A DNA stretch of 64,000 bases from Polaribacter sp. BM10 (GTDB lineage: Bacteria; Bacteroidota; Bacteroidia; Flavobacteriales; Flavobacteriaceae), in the NCBI RefSeq assembly GCF_002005425.1, contig NZ_CP019704.1, forward strand, positions 1,880,001-1,944,000. Direction: 5' to 3'. The translations under genes were made by a program, and so were the position numbers. Positions 17,372 through 25,719 of the stretch are shown in pieces. The notes below the pieces were generated by a model that was given only the letters and a program-made list of their open reading frames with translations, was not told where the DNA came from and did no database searches. The first letter of the stretch is position 1; every line of letters begins with the position of its first letter.

Positions 17372-18490
17372 ATGGATGGTGCATTAGAAAAATCTATTTC
17401 GTTTATTCTCTTTATAATTATAGGAATCATCTTAAAAAAGAAAATTTCTGTAGGCGATGAAACCAATGGATTAAAAAAAATAATTCTTACACTTGCATTA
17501 CCCGCAACTATTTTTATTGCTTTATTAAAAGTTAAAATTGATGGAAACCTGGTGTTATTTCCATTATTAGCATTAGCTTTTAATATAATACTTTTTGCGG
17601 TTACACCATTGTTATTAAAAATTATTAGTGTCAATCCTAATTCTGATAAAGGTAGAAGTGCTAAACTTTTAATACCGTCTTTGGCTCCTGGGCTTTCTTG
17701 CTTTGCTTTTATTTTAGAATTTTTAGGTGATGGATATTTAGCAAAAGCTGCTATGGCAGATTTAGGAAATAAATTTTTTGTGCTTTTTTTACTTTATTTA
17801 GTCGCATTAAAATGGCATTATAACAATGCAGACTTCGAAGCAAACTCGTTAAAAACAAAACTTAAAGGTCTCTTAAAAGCTTTATTATACGAACCTGTAA
17901 ACATTTTTATAATTGTTGCATTGGTATTAGTTTCTTTTGGAATTACTTTAGATAAAATTCCGATTTTTTTATCGATGACGTTAAGTCGATTAAGCTTTAT
18001 AATGACGCCTTTGGTATTACTTTTTATTGGTTTGGCGGTTAAAATTAAAAAACAACAATTCTTTCAGTTGTTTTCTTTATTGCTTTTAAGAGCTTCGTTT
18101 ACCCTTTTATTAATTGCTGCCGTAATTTCTTTTGCAGACTTAACAGTTACTAAAGATATTTTAGTAATGATTGCTTTCGGATTAAGTTCTGCTAGCTTTT
18201 GGCCTTTTGCTCATATTTCTGCAATACATTTAAAAGAAACCAAAGAAAAAACGGTTAAAAGAACTTTTGATATCAATTTCGCATTATCAATATTAGCGCT
18301 TTCTTTACCAATTTCTGTATTATTAATCTTAGGAATTTTAACTGCTGGAGATACTTTTGCTAAAACTAGCAACATTTTTATACTATGTGGTATCCTATTT
18401 TTTATAGGTGTTTTGTACCCTATATATCTAAAGATTAATAAAAAAGTGAGTTTAAAAAAAAGTGAAATTCAACTTTCTGTAGATAAATAA
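17372..18490 (+). CDS. AEC family transporter (auxin efflux carrier type permease)
   Basis: A 372-residue membrane protein with about ten hydrophobic segments. It shows the AEC pattern of two five-helix halves, with LTLALPATIFIALLKV in the first and a second half starting near YEPVNIFIIVALVL. Bacterial members move organic or amino acids or similar anions. The start is 3 bases after the aminotransferase stop, indicating one operon and a possible shared substrate. A bidirectional terminator follows. Confidence 0.85.
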   Translation: MDGALEKSISFILFIIIGIILKKKISVGDETNGLKKIILTLALPATIFIALLKVKIDGNLVLFPLLALAFNIILFAVTPLLLKIISVNPNSDKGRSAKLLIPSLAPGLSCFAFILEFLGDGYLAKAAMADLGNKFFVLFLLYLVALKWHYNNADFEANSLKTKLKGLLKALLYEPVNIFIIVALVLVSFGITLDKIPIFLSMTLSRLSFIMTPLVLLFIGLAVKIKKQQFFQLFSLLLLRASFTLLLIAAVISFADLTVTKDILVMIAFGLSSASFWPFAHISAIHLKETKEKTVKRTFDINFALSILALSLPISVLLILGILTAGDTFAKTSNIFILCGILFFIGVLYPIYLKINKKVSLKKSEIQLSVDK

Positions 18491-18517
18491 ATTTATGATG
18501 ATAGTCTTGTAAATTCT

Positions 18518-18559
18518 AAAAAAAAACTTTCAATTTACATTTGAAAGGTTTCTTTTTTT
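18518..18559. terminator. Bidirectional terminator between convergent genes
   Basis: AAACTTTCAA and TTGAAAGGTT form a near-perfect stem around a 7-base loop, with an A run on the left and a T run on the right. It serves the AEC gene on the plus strand and the nuclease gene on the minus strand. Confidence 0.8.
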
Positions 18560-18561
18560 AG

Positions 18562-19368
18562 TTAAAAACTCCAGTTTTTATAACTACTAGAACTTTCTAA
18601 CCTTTCTTCTAAACCATCTTCTAGCTCTTTAAAAAAGTCGATACCTGTTAATTCTTCTATTTTATTTACAGAAACAACAAATTTATACAATGGTAACTTC
18701 GAATCTTTATGTGGCACTAAAAAAGCAATCATTTTTATTTTGCTATTCGTCTTGTCTAAAATTACTTTATAGAATTTTTTTGGCACAGCTACGTTTTCGC
18801 TTCCAATTGTTTGTAAATTGTTTTCTAAAACACCGCCTGTTATTACAAAAACACCATCGTTTTTATTTGCCCAATAACGTACTTTTTGTTCTAACCGATT
18901 CCAGATACCAGCATTAAATGCATGTTTTTGCGGACTGATATTACTTGTTAAAAATGTTTCGTCGTGCGCTGTTTTTGTAAACTTTCTATCTCCGGCAGGA
19001 CATAAATGACCTCTATCATAACCCGAATTTTTGTAATTACGCCAATGTGCTGCTTTTGTTTTTACAGCATTATCTATTTCAAAATAAGGTCTTTTAAAAT
19101 TATTTCTACTTAAATCTGATGCTTTTAATTCGTACGCAACCCATTCTGCTTGTTCGTGTTTTTCGCTGTAAGATAAAGAGTAATGTTGATGATGCACTAC
19201 TTGATTTGTAGTACTTGTTGGCAAAAAATATTGATTTGTTGCTGCTTTTGGTTTTTTACCTTCTTCAATTATAAAATTTTCTTTTGGGTTGTCTAAAAAC
19301 TGTTCGTAACCTAGAACTGTAATTAAAATAACAACTGCTATTATAGAGAGTATTTTCTTCTTTGTCAA
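18562..19368 (-). CDS. DNA/RNA non-specific endonuclease, membrane-anchored or exported
   Basis: A 268-residue beta-beta-alpha-metal nuclease of the NUC1/Serratia nuclease family. The catalytic motif DRGH is at residues 118-121 in YDRGHLCPAGDRKF, and the metal-binding Asn lies in TSNISPQKHAFNAGIWNRLE. The N-terminus is a single hydrophobic segment (about 5-21) without a clear cleavage site, so it is either a signal peptide or an anchor. The start codon is TTG, since no ATG or GTG precedes the membrane segment in frame. Probable role: extracellular or periplasmic nucleic acid degradation. Confidence 0.88.
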   Translation of the reverse strand: MTKKKILSIIAVVILITVLGYEQFLDNPKENFIIEEGKKPKAATNQYFLPTSTTNQVVHHQHYSLSYSEKHEQAEWVAYELKASDLSRNNFKRPYFEIDNAVKTKAAHWRNYKNSGYDRGHLCPAGDRKFTKTAHDETFLTSNISPQKHAFNAGIWNRLEQKVRYWANKNDGVFVITGGVLENNLQTIGSENVAVPKKFYKVILDKTNSKIKMIAFLVPHKDSKLPLYKFVVSVNKIEELTGIDFFKELEDGLEERLESSSSYKNWSF

Positions 19369-19613
19369 GATTGGTTTGTTTATAATTCTTAATAATTGTA
19401 AAGGTAAGAAAGAATGCTAAAATTAGGCAAGTAAGTATGCGTTAAGGATTGAACGGTTTGTTTGAGCTCTTTTTGAGGAACGAAAAAAAGCGAGTAGTGA
19501 AAGCCTGTTAAAACGCCCAAAATAAAAAACTCTCTCAAATTAATGAGAGAGTTTTGAGTTTTAAAAAATTATTTTGTTATTTATTTCTAGTAACGACAAA
19601 ACGTTGTCTTTTA
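19369..19613. other. Intergenic region between ahcY and the nuclease gene
   Basis: 245 bases that hold the ahcY terminator (19526-19556) and the nuclease upstream region. A TACCTTTA element at about 19403-19410 on the minus strand resembles a -7 box with one mismatch. No further gene is seen. Confidence 0.4.
19526..19556 (-). terminator. ahcY terminator
   Basis: AAAACTCTCTCA and TGAGAGAGTTTT form a strong stem around a short AT loop. On the minus strand it is followed by TTTTTTATTTT. It lies about 60 bases past the ahcY stop. Confidence 0.85.
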
Positions 19614-20927
19614 TTAGTATCTGTAATGTTCTGGCTTAAATGGTCCTTCTACAGTTACACCAATATAAGAAGCTTGCTCGTCTCTTAATTCTGTAAGCTC
19701 TACTCCTATTTTTGCTAAGTGTAATTTTGCAACTTTTTCATCTAAATGTTTTGGTAACATGTATACATCGTTTTTGTACGCGTCTGCATTTGTCCAAAGT
19801 TCTATTTGAGCCAAAGTTTGGTTTGTAAACGAGTTAGACATTACAAAACTTGGGTGCCCAGTTGCACAACCTAAGTTTACTAAACGTCCTTCTGCTAAAA
19901 CAATAATATCTTTACCGTCTATAACGTACTTGTCTACTTGTGGTTTTATAGTATCTTTTGTGTTACCATGGTTTTTATTTAACCAAGCCATATCAATTTC
20001 GTTATCGAAATGCCCAATGTTACATACTATAACTTTGTCTTTCATTGCTTCGAAATGACGCCCTTGAATAATATCTTTATTACCAGTTGTTGTAATAATA
20101 ATATCAGAATTTGCAACCACAGTTTCTAATCTTTTTACTTCGAAACCGTCCATTGCAGCCTGTAAAGCACAAATTGGGTCTATTTCTGTAACAGTTACAA
20201 TAGAACCTGCTCCTTTAAAAGAAGCTGCTGTACCTTTACCAACATCACCATAACCACAAACTGTTACTCTTTTACCAGCTAACATAATATCTGTTGCTCT
20301 ACGAATTGCATCTACTGCAGATTCTTTACAACCATATTTGTTATCGAATTTAGATTTTGTAACAGAATCGTTTACATTAATTGCTGGCATTGGCAACGTT
20401 CCGTTTTTTACTCTTTCGTAAAGTCTGTGAACACCAGTTGTAGTTTCTTCAGACAAACCGTTTATTCCGTCTGCTAATTCTGGATATTTATCTAACACCA
20501 TGTTTGTTAAATCTCCACCATCATCTAAAATCATATTTAATGGTTTTCTGTCTTCACCAAAAAATAAAGTTTGTTCTATACACCAGTCAAACTCTTCTTC
20601 TGTCATATCTTTCCAAGCATAAACCGCAGTACCAGCTTCTGCTATTGCAGCAGCAGCTTGATCTTGTGTAGAAAAAATATTACAAGAACTCCAAGTAACC
20701 TCTGCACCTAAAGCTTGTAAAGTTTCTATTAAAACAGCTGTTTGAATTGTCATGTGTAAACATCCTGCAATTCTAGCTCCTTTTAATGGCTGCTCATTTT
20801 TATATTCTTCTCTTAAAGACATTAACCCTGGCATTTCTGCTTCTGCCAATTTAATTTCTTTTCTTCCCCATGCAGCTAAAGAAATATCTTTAACTTTATT
20901 TGGTACGTAAGCTATTTTTGTGCTCAT
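19614..20927 (-). CDS. ahcY: Adenosylhomocysteinase (SAH hydrolase)
   Basis: A 437-residue cytoplasmic enzyme that cleaves S-adenosylhomocysteine to adenosine and homocysteine and so sustains the methyl cycle. Signatures seen: [20 protein letters not shown] near the N-terminus, [17 protein letters not shown], the NAD-binding [18 protein letters not shown] and the C-terminal PEHYRY. Length is normal. A -7 element (TAACTTTG) lies 35 bases upstream and a strong terminator follows, so it is probably monocistronic. Confidence 0.97.
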   Translation of the reverse strand: MSTKIAYVPNKVKDISLAAWGRKEIKLAEAEMPGLMSLREEYKNEQPLKGARIAGCLHMTIQTAVLIETLQALGAEVTWSSCNIFSTQDQAAAAIAEAGTAVYAWKDMTEEEFDWCIEQTLFFGEDRKPLNMILDDGGDLTNMVLDKYPELADGINGLSEETTTGVHRLYERVKNGTLPMPAINVNDSVTKSKFDNKYGCKESAVDAIRRATDIMLAGKRVTVCGYGDVGKGTAASFKGAGSIVTVTEIDPICALQAAMDGFEVKRLETVVANSDIIITTTGNKDIIQGRHFEAMKDKVIVCNIGHFDNEIDMAWLNKNHGNTKDTIKPQVDKYVIDGKDIIVLAEGRLVNLGCATGHPSFVMSNSFTNQTLAQIELWTNADAYKNDVYMLPKHLDEKVAKLHLAKIGVELTELRDEQASYIGVTVEGPFKPEHYRY

Positions 20928-20961
20928 ATTATGTATATTTATATTCTAATTTTTCGAACTA

Positions 20962-20969
20962 CAAAGTTA
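20962..20969 (-). promoter_or_regulatory. -7 element upstream of ahcY
   Basis: TAACTTTG on the minus strand matches TAnnTTTG exactly and is placed about 35 bases before the ATG. No TTG stands at the 19-base spacing. Confidence 0.5.
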
Positions 20970-20990
20970 CGACATCCATTTTAAAAAAGT

Positions 20991-21617
20991 ATGCCTCTTT
21001 ACAAAAGTTTAACGGTAAATAATAACACCAAAGTTCTAATCTGGAAGATTGATGAATCTTTTAAAGAATTAAATAAGAACGTTTTACTAACCCCAAAAAG
21101 TAGAACTCGTTTAGAGAGCATGAAATCTGATTTGCATCAAAAAGGTTTTTTAAGTGTAAGACACTTACTTAAAGAGGTTGGTTATACAGATGAAGATTTA
21201 ATGTATGATGAATTTGGAAAACCGCATTTAAAAGACGGTAAATACATTTCGATTACGCATTCTTTTACTTTTTCTGGCTTGATAATTTCTGATAAACTTC
21301 ATGTTGGTATAGATATTGAAATGCAGCGAGACAAAATTTTAAAAATTGCACATAAATTTACACCAATAGAAGAATATAAAACAATTGCAAATCATGATGC
21401 ATTGGTAAGCAAATTAACCATAGTTTGGGGTGCAAAAGAAAGTTTATATAAAATCTACGGAAAGAAAAAATTACTGTTTTTACATAATATTTATATTGAA
21501 GATTTTAAGTTTGAAGATCAAAAAACAACAGGAGCTATTAGATATGATGGCGAAGAATTATCTTACAATATAGAGTTTTTAGAGTTTGATGGTTTTACCT
21601 GCGTGTTTGCTTATTAA
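20991..21617 (+). CDS. 4'-phosphopantetheinyl transferase superfamily protein
   Basis: A 208-residue Sfp-type transferase that loads the phosphopantetheine arm onto carrier proteins. The two magnesium-binding motifs are visible: GIDIEMQRDKI (about residues 107-117) and WGAKESLYKIYGKKKL (about 145-160), plus FGKPHLKDGKYISITHS upstream. It is divergent from ahcY. Whether it acts on fatty acid ACP or on a secondary metabolite carrier cannot be told; no carrier protein or synthase gene is nearby. Confidence 0.9.
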   Translation: MPLYKSLTVNNNTKVLIWKIDESFKELNKNVLLTPKSRTRLESMKSDLHQKGFLSVRHLLKEVGYTDEDLMYDEFGKPHLKDGKYISITHSFTFSGLIISDKLHVGIDIEMQRDKILKIAHKFTPIEEYKTIANHDALVSKLTIVWGAKESLYKIYGKKKLLFLHNIYIEDFKFEDQKTTGAIRYDGEELSYNIEFLEFDGFTCVFAY

Positions 21618-21683
21618 GTATTGTCATTCTAAAGAAATAACGTAATCTTTAATGTTTAAAATACGATTACTTGGTCATTCTTA

Positions 21684-21698
21684 CTGAAACAAGTTCAG
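21684..21698. repeat. Short imperfect palindrome, possible decayed REP-like element
   Basis: CTGAAACAAGTTCAG (5-bp stem) sits in a context, GTCATTCTTACTGAAACAAG, that resembles dispersed intergenic repeats seen in flavobacterial genomes. Only one copy is in this window, so repeat status is inferred. Confidence 0.3.
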
Positions 21699-21742
21699 CT
21701 TAAATCCTCGTAATCACATTCAGCTTTTGTATTTTCGCATTC

Positions 21743-22465
21743 GTGAGTATTTATCAAAACATTTTATTAGCAAAAAAAGAAGGCAAAAAGTTATTGGCTG
21801 TTCTTATAGATCCAGAAAAAATAGACTTAGAAAATATTGCTGCTTTTTTTGAAAAAGTGCATCAATCTATTGCTACACATATTTTTATTGGCGGAAGCAC
21901 AGATATAAATAATCAAATAGAAAATGTAGTTTCTGAAATTAAAAAAACCACACATTTACCCGTAGTTTTATTTCCTGGTGATGTTTCTCAGATTTCAGAA
22001 AAAGCAGACGGAATTTTATTTTTAAGTTTACTTTCTGGCAGAAATCCTGAATATTTAATTGAACAACAAATAAAAGCTGTTCCATTATTAAAAAATTCTT
22101 CTTTAGAAATTTTACCAACTGGATATGTTTTAATCGACGGACAAAAAGAAACCGCAACTCAAAGAGTTAGCAACACAAAGCCAATTGCGCAAGAAGATGT
22201 AGAATTGATTTTAAACACTTCTTTAGCAGGCGAATTCTCTGGCAAAAAGTTAATCTATTTAGAAGCTGGTTCTGGTGCAACTGTGCCAGTTGATGCAAGT
22301 ATTGTTACTATTGTAGAGAATAGTTTAGAAATTCCATTAATTGTTGGTGGCGGTATTCGTTCTAAAAAACAATTAGATATAGCTTTTGATGCTGGTGCGG
22401 ATATAGTTGTAATTGGTACTGCTTTCGAAGATGATGAAACCTTTTTTGAGGACTTAAAAAAATAA
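21743..22465 (+). CDS. Geranylgeranylglyceryl/heptaprenylglyceryl phosphate synthase family protein
   Basis: A 240-residue TIM-barrel prenyltransferase of the GGGPS/PcrB family, which makes the ether bond between glycerol-1-phosphate and a polyprenyl diphosphate. Family signatures: AVLIDPEK near residue 20, FIGGSTDI, LFPGDVSQI, LPTGYVLIDG, YLEAGSGATVPV and the terminal VGGGIRSKKQLD-AGADIVVIGTAF. The start is GTG. Genes for other archaeal-type ether lipid steps are not present, so the final product in this bacterium is unclear. pnuC begins 3 bases after its stop. Confidence 0.9.
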   Translation: MSIYQNILLAKKEGKKLLAVLIDPEKIDLENIAAFFEKVHQSIATHIFIGGSTDINNQIENVVSEIKKTTHLPVVLFPGDVSQISEKADGILFLSLLSGRNPEYLIEQQIKAVPLLKNSSLEILPTGYVLIDGQKETATQRVSNTKPIAQEDVELILNTSLAGEFSGKKLIYLEAGSGATVPVDASIVTIVENSLEIPLIVGGGIRSKKQLDIAFDAGADIVVIGTAFEDDETFFEDLKK

Positions 22466-22468
22466 AAA

Positions 22469-23101
22469 ATGACAGAAATTTTTAACCTCTTGTTTGAGCA
22501 ATACAAAACCTACGAAACAATAGATATTGTCTTAGAAATTATTGCCGTTATTTTTGGGTTTTTATCGGTTTGGTATTCCAAAAAAAATAAAGTTTTAGTT
22601 TTTCCGACAGGAATGATAAGTACCTTAATTTTTGTGTATTTATTGCTAAAATGGGAACTTTTAGGTGATATGATGATTAACGCTTATTATTTTATAATGA
22701 GTATTTATGGTTGGTATATTTGGACCTACAAAAGCGATGGAGAACGCGAAACACCAATTTCTAAAACTACTTATAAAGAGAAAAAAATAAGTGTTTTAAT
22801 ATTTATAGCAACATTAATTTTTGTGTACGCTGTTTATACTTATTTTGAAAAATGGACAAATTGGACTGCTTATGTAGATACTTTTACAACTGCCATTTTC
22901 TTTGTAGGTATGTGGTTAATGGCGAAACGTAAAATAGAAAACTGGATTTTTTGGATTATTGGAGATTTAATTTCTGTACCTTTATATTTATACAAAGGAT
23001 TTACCTTTACTAGTTTTCAATATTTCGGATTTACTTTTATTGCCATTTTTGGCTATTTAGCATGGAAAAAGAACTTAAACAAGACCCCATTAACATCGTA
23101 A
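22469..23101 (+). CDS. pnuC: PnuC family transporter (nicotinamide riboside or thiamine)
   Basis: A 210-residue membrane protein with about seven segments and the PnuC pattern (IAVIFGFLSVWYSKK, PTGMISTLIFVYLLLKWELLGDMMINAYYFIMSIYGWYIW, and WIIGDLISVPLYLYKG). Bacterial relatives carry nicotinamide riboside, and PnuT relatives in Bacteroidetes carry thiamine. The next gene, overlapping by 40 bases, is a NadR-like kinase, which favours nicotinamide riboside trapping by phosphorylation. A TPP riboswitch-controlled receptor 2.4 kb downstream leaves thiamine possible. Confidence 0.88.
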   Translation: MTEIFNLLFEQYKTYETIDIVLEIIAVIFGFLSVWYSKKNKVLVFPTGMISTLIFVYLLLKWELLGDMMINAYYFIMSIYGWYIWTYKSDGERETPISKTTYKEKKISVLIFIATLIFVYAVYTYFEKWTNWTAYVDTFTTAIFFVGMWLMAKRKIENWIFWIIGDLISVPLYLYKGFTFTSFQYFGFTFIAIFGYLAWKKNLNKTPLTS

Positions 23102-23721
23102 AAGTTGTTTTATTTGGCCCAGAATCTACAGGAAAAACAACACTTTCTAGACAATTAGCACGTTATTACAATACGGTTTGGGCTCCGGAATTTGCACGCG
23201 AATATCTGCAAGATAAATGGAACAATGAGCGCAAAACTTGTGAGAAAGATGATTTATTACCAATTGCAATTGGACAAATGAAACTAGAAAATTCGTTAGC
23301 AAAAAAAGCAGATAAAATACTTATTTGTGATACAGATTTATTGGAAACAAAAGTATATTCAGAAGAATTTTATGGTGGTTTTGTAGATGATAAACTAAAT
23401 GAAGCAGCTACTAAAAACCAATATGATTTGTATCTATTAACTTATATCGATACACCTTGGGAAGCTGATGATTTACGTGACAGGCCAGAGGAAAGACTCG
23501 AAATGTTTAAAGCTTTTGAAAAGGCCTTAATTAAAAACAAAAGACCCTATCTTTTGTTAAAAGGAGATAAAGAGACAAGGTTAAAAAACGCTACAGAAGC
23601 TATCAATAAAATTATTGAAAATAAAGATAATTTACACTCATTTTCAGATTCGTTACTAGATTTAGATATGCATTTTTTACATCAAAATTCTGCAGATTTT
23701 GGAAATTCTTTAGACTATTAA
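23062..23721 (+). CDS. NadR-like AAA ATPase, probable ribosylnicotinamide kinase
   Basis: A 219-residue P-loop protein matching the C-terminal kinase domain of NadR, without the N-terminal regulator or adenylyltransferase parts. Walker A is GPESTGKT at residues 19-26, and a possible Walker B-like stretch is ILICDTDLLETK. The arginine-rich RDRPEERLEMF may form the lid. It overlaps the end of pnuC by 40 bases, so the pair is translationally coupled and likely phosphorylates the imported vitamin precursor. One base separates its stop from arfB. Confidence 0.85.
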   Translation: MEKELKQDPINIVKVVLFGPESTGKTTLSRQLARYYNTVWAPEFAREYLQDKWNNERKTCEKDDLLPIAIGQMKLENSLAKKADKILICDTDLLETKVYSEEFYGGFVDDKLNEAATKNQYDLYLLTYIDTPWEADDLRDRPEERLEMFKAFEKALIKNKRPYLLLKGDKETRLKNATEAINKIIENKDNLHSFSDSLLDLDMHFLHQNSADFGNSLDY

Positions 23722-23722
23722 A

Positions 23723-24127
23723 ATGAACTTAGAATTAATTTTAAAAGAATTAAATTTTAAAGCAATTAGAAGTTCTGGTGCTGGTGGGCAACATGTTAAT
23801 AAAACATCTTCTAAAATAGAATTAACTTTTGATTTAGAAAATTCATCAGCAATAACTGATGAAGAAAAAGTTTTATTGCAAAAAAACCTTTCTACAAAAC
23901 TTACTAAAGAAGATGTACTAATTATATTTTGTGAAGAAACAAGATCTCAACATAAAAATAAAGAATTAGCTATTAAACGTTTTTTAGAATTAATTAAAAA
24001 TAATTTAATTGTTCCTAAAAAACGTAAAAAATCGAAACCATCTAAAAGTGCTATCAGAAAAAGACTAGATTCTAAACAGAAAAATTCTGTAAAAAAAGCA
24101 TTAAGAAAAAGACCTAAATTAGACTAA
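23723..24127 (+). CDS. arfB: Alternative ribosome-rescue factor ArfB (peptidyl-tRNA hydrolase)
   Basis: A 134-residue stop-codon-independent release factor homologue. The catalytic GGQ is at residues 21-23 in RSSGAGGQHVNKTSSKIEL, and the basic C-terminal tail (KKRKKSKPSKSAIRKRL and onward) is the part that enters the empty mRNA channel. It hydrolyses peptidyl-tRNA on ribosomes stalled without a stop codon. It follows the kinase gene with one base between, as the last gene of the plus-strand operon. Confidence 0.93.
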   Translation: MNLELILKELNFKAIRSSGAGGQHVNKTSSKIELTFDLENSSAITDEEKVLLQKNLSTKLTKEDVLIIFCEETRSQHKNKELAIKRFLELIKNNLIVPKKRKKSKPSKSAIRKRLDSKQKNSVKKALRKRPKLD

Positions 24128-24134
24128 CTCATAT

Positions 24135-25334
24135 TTAATAAGCTTCGGCAATATTTACATAGAAGTTTCCGTCTGTTTCGTTTCCTGCACCATAATCAAA
24201 TCTTATATTTAATTTCTCTTTTTTATCTAACATAAAACGAAGTCCTACACCATAATTTAACTTTAAATCGCCAATATTTAAATCAGTAGTTTTATTAAAC
24301 ACATCTCCTGCACCAATAAAACCTACCAAACCAAATCTACTATCTTTAAACGTTTTTCTATATTCAATTTGAGCTGCTAATAAGTTTTCTTCTATAAATC
24401 TTCCTTCTAAATAACCACGCATTATTTGTTCGTTTCCTAATAACGCTAACTCAGATAATGGCACATTTCCGTTCGCAAAATGACCAACTGCTTGTATAGC
24501 AATTACATCATTATTAGATGCTGAAACTTTAAAATAATGACGTAAATCGAAACGTGTTAAATCAAAATCATGCGTTCCGCCCATAGATGTGTTGTAAAAA
24601 CCTCTAGTTAATTCGAAATACCAACCTTTAGATGCATTTAAAATATTATCTCTACTATCATACAAAACTGCCAACTCAACACCTGTAGAAGTAGAACCAT
24701 CATAACCTGTTGGTCTAGTTGCATCTAACAGACCTTTTTCTTCAACTTTAGTTTTATAAACTTTGTTGTATCTAACTCCACCACCTAAAAACAAATATCT
24801 TGTAAACGCTCTTTTTAATAAAATTGGTTCGATTAAAAATTGATACGTATCATAAATTTCTTCATTAGATTCTGATGTATCTGTACCAATTCCGTAGTAA
24901 TATTTTGGATAATTTTGAAAACTCAAATTACCAGAAATCACCCATTCTTCTTGATTTGTAAAAATCTCGAATCCTGAGTAAATAAAAAACTGATTATTTA
25001 AAGTGTACAACATAGAAACAGGCATATTAGACGTTCTTGTTTCATCTCCACTTCCTTTAAATTTAAACAAATATTTTGCGCCAACACCAAACCCTAAACT
25101 AGTTTCTGGAGAATAACTAACAATTGGTGCTGTAATTATTTTTGATAAATACAAGGTAGAATCTTTAGCTACTTTATCTTTATTCGGATAAAATGTAAAA
25201 TATTCTACAAATTTATCTAAACCGGTTTCTTTTTTAGATTCACCTTCCTGAGAATAAACAGTTAAAGAAAGTAGAAGAGCGAAAAATAAATTAACGACTC
25301 TTTTAAAAAGGTTGTTTGATGGATTGGATTTCAT
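24135..25334 (-). CDS. BamA/TamA (Omp85) family outer membrane protein without POTRA domains
   Basis: A 399-residue protein with a signal peptide (about 1-29) and a 16-stranded barrel of the bacterial surface antigen (D15) family. Typical strands include YSPETSLGFGVGAKYLF, YDSRDNILNASKGWYFEL and RYFKVS-like segments, with LGNEQIMRGYLEGRFIEENLLAAQIEYR matching the conserved VRGY/F-G region. There is no room for POTRA repeats between the signal peptide and the barrel, unlike BamA or TamA. Substrate is unknown. It is convergent with arfB, and a -7 element lies 20 bases upstream. Confidence 0.85.
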   Translation of the reverse strand: MKSNPSNNLFKRVVNLFFALLLSLTVYSQEGESKKETGLDKFVEYFTFYPNKDKVAKDSTLYLSKIITAPIVSYSPETSLGFGVGAKYLFKFKGSGDETRTSNMPVSMLYTLNNQFFIYSGFEIFTNQEEWVISGNLSFQNYPKYYYGIGTDTSESNEEIYDTYQFLIEPILLKRAFTRYLFLGGGVRYNKVYKTKVEEKGLLDATRPTGYDGSTSTGVELAVLYDSRDNILNASKGWYFELTRGFYNTSMGGTHDFDLTRFDLRHYFKVSASNNDVIAIQAVGHFANGNVPLSELALLGNEQIMRGYLEGRFIEENLLAAQIEYRKTFKDSRFGLVGFIGAGDVFNKTTDLNIGDLKLNYGVGLRFMLDKKEKLNIRFDYGAGNETDGNFYVNIAEAY

Positions 25335-25353
25335 GATTGATTGATATTTTGCA

Positions 25354-25361
25354 CAAATTTA
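25354..25361 (-). promoter_or_regulatory. -7 element upstream of the Omp85-like gene
   Basis: TAAATTTG on the minus strand matches TAnnTTTG, 20 bases before the ATG at 25334. No -33 TTG stands at 19-base spacing. Confidence 0.5.
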
Positions 25362-25482
25362 GTGCTGATTTTTTATACACATTAACTCATATAAAATTTT
25401 ACTTAATGGTAATGATAGTTATAGAACTTAACTAAAAGTTAAAATAAATCACTTTTTAGTTCCGCATTAAACTATTCTAGCT

Positions 25483-25490
25483 TAATTTTG
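25483..25490 (+). promoter_or_regulatory. -7 element of the TPP-riboswitch transcript
   Basis: TAATTTTG matches TAnnTTTG and would place the transcript start near 25497, just before the first conserved riboswitch base. No clear -33 TTG. Confidence 0.5.
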
Positions 25491-25501
25491 CATTGTTCTC
25501 A

Positions 25502-25572
25502 TAAAGGGGTGCTTAAATAGGCTGAGATCATACCCAAAGAACCTAGAACAGGTAATGCTGTTTAGGGATTTA
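25502..25572 (+). ncRNA. TPP riboswitch (THI element)
   Basis: All core blocks of the thiamine pyrophosphate aptamer are present in order: AAAGGGGTGC, then GGCTGAGATCATACCC (the CUGAGA bulge that binds the pyrimidine ring), GAACCT, ACAGGTAATGCTG and the closing TTTAGGGAT. It lies 150 bases upstream of a TonB receptor gene. The expression platform is not obvious: a weak GAATAA/TTATTC hairpin with a T-rich tail at about 25681-25712 precedes the ATG. Confidence 0.95.
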
Positions 25573-25719
25573 TAACAAAGTCATTAAGAAGTTTTAACTA
25601 CAATAGGTTTAAAAAAACAAAACACTATTACGTTGCAAACTCTTCTAAATGCCAAAACTAATTATTCAAAAAAAGTCACAGAATAATTGCCTCTTTTTAT
25701 TCGTTTTATATTATTTAAA

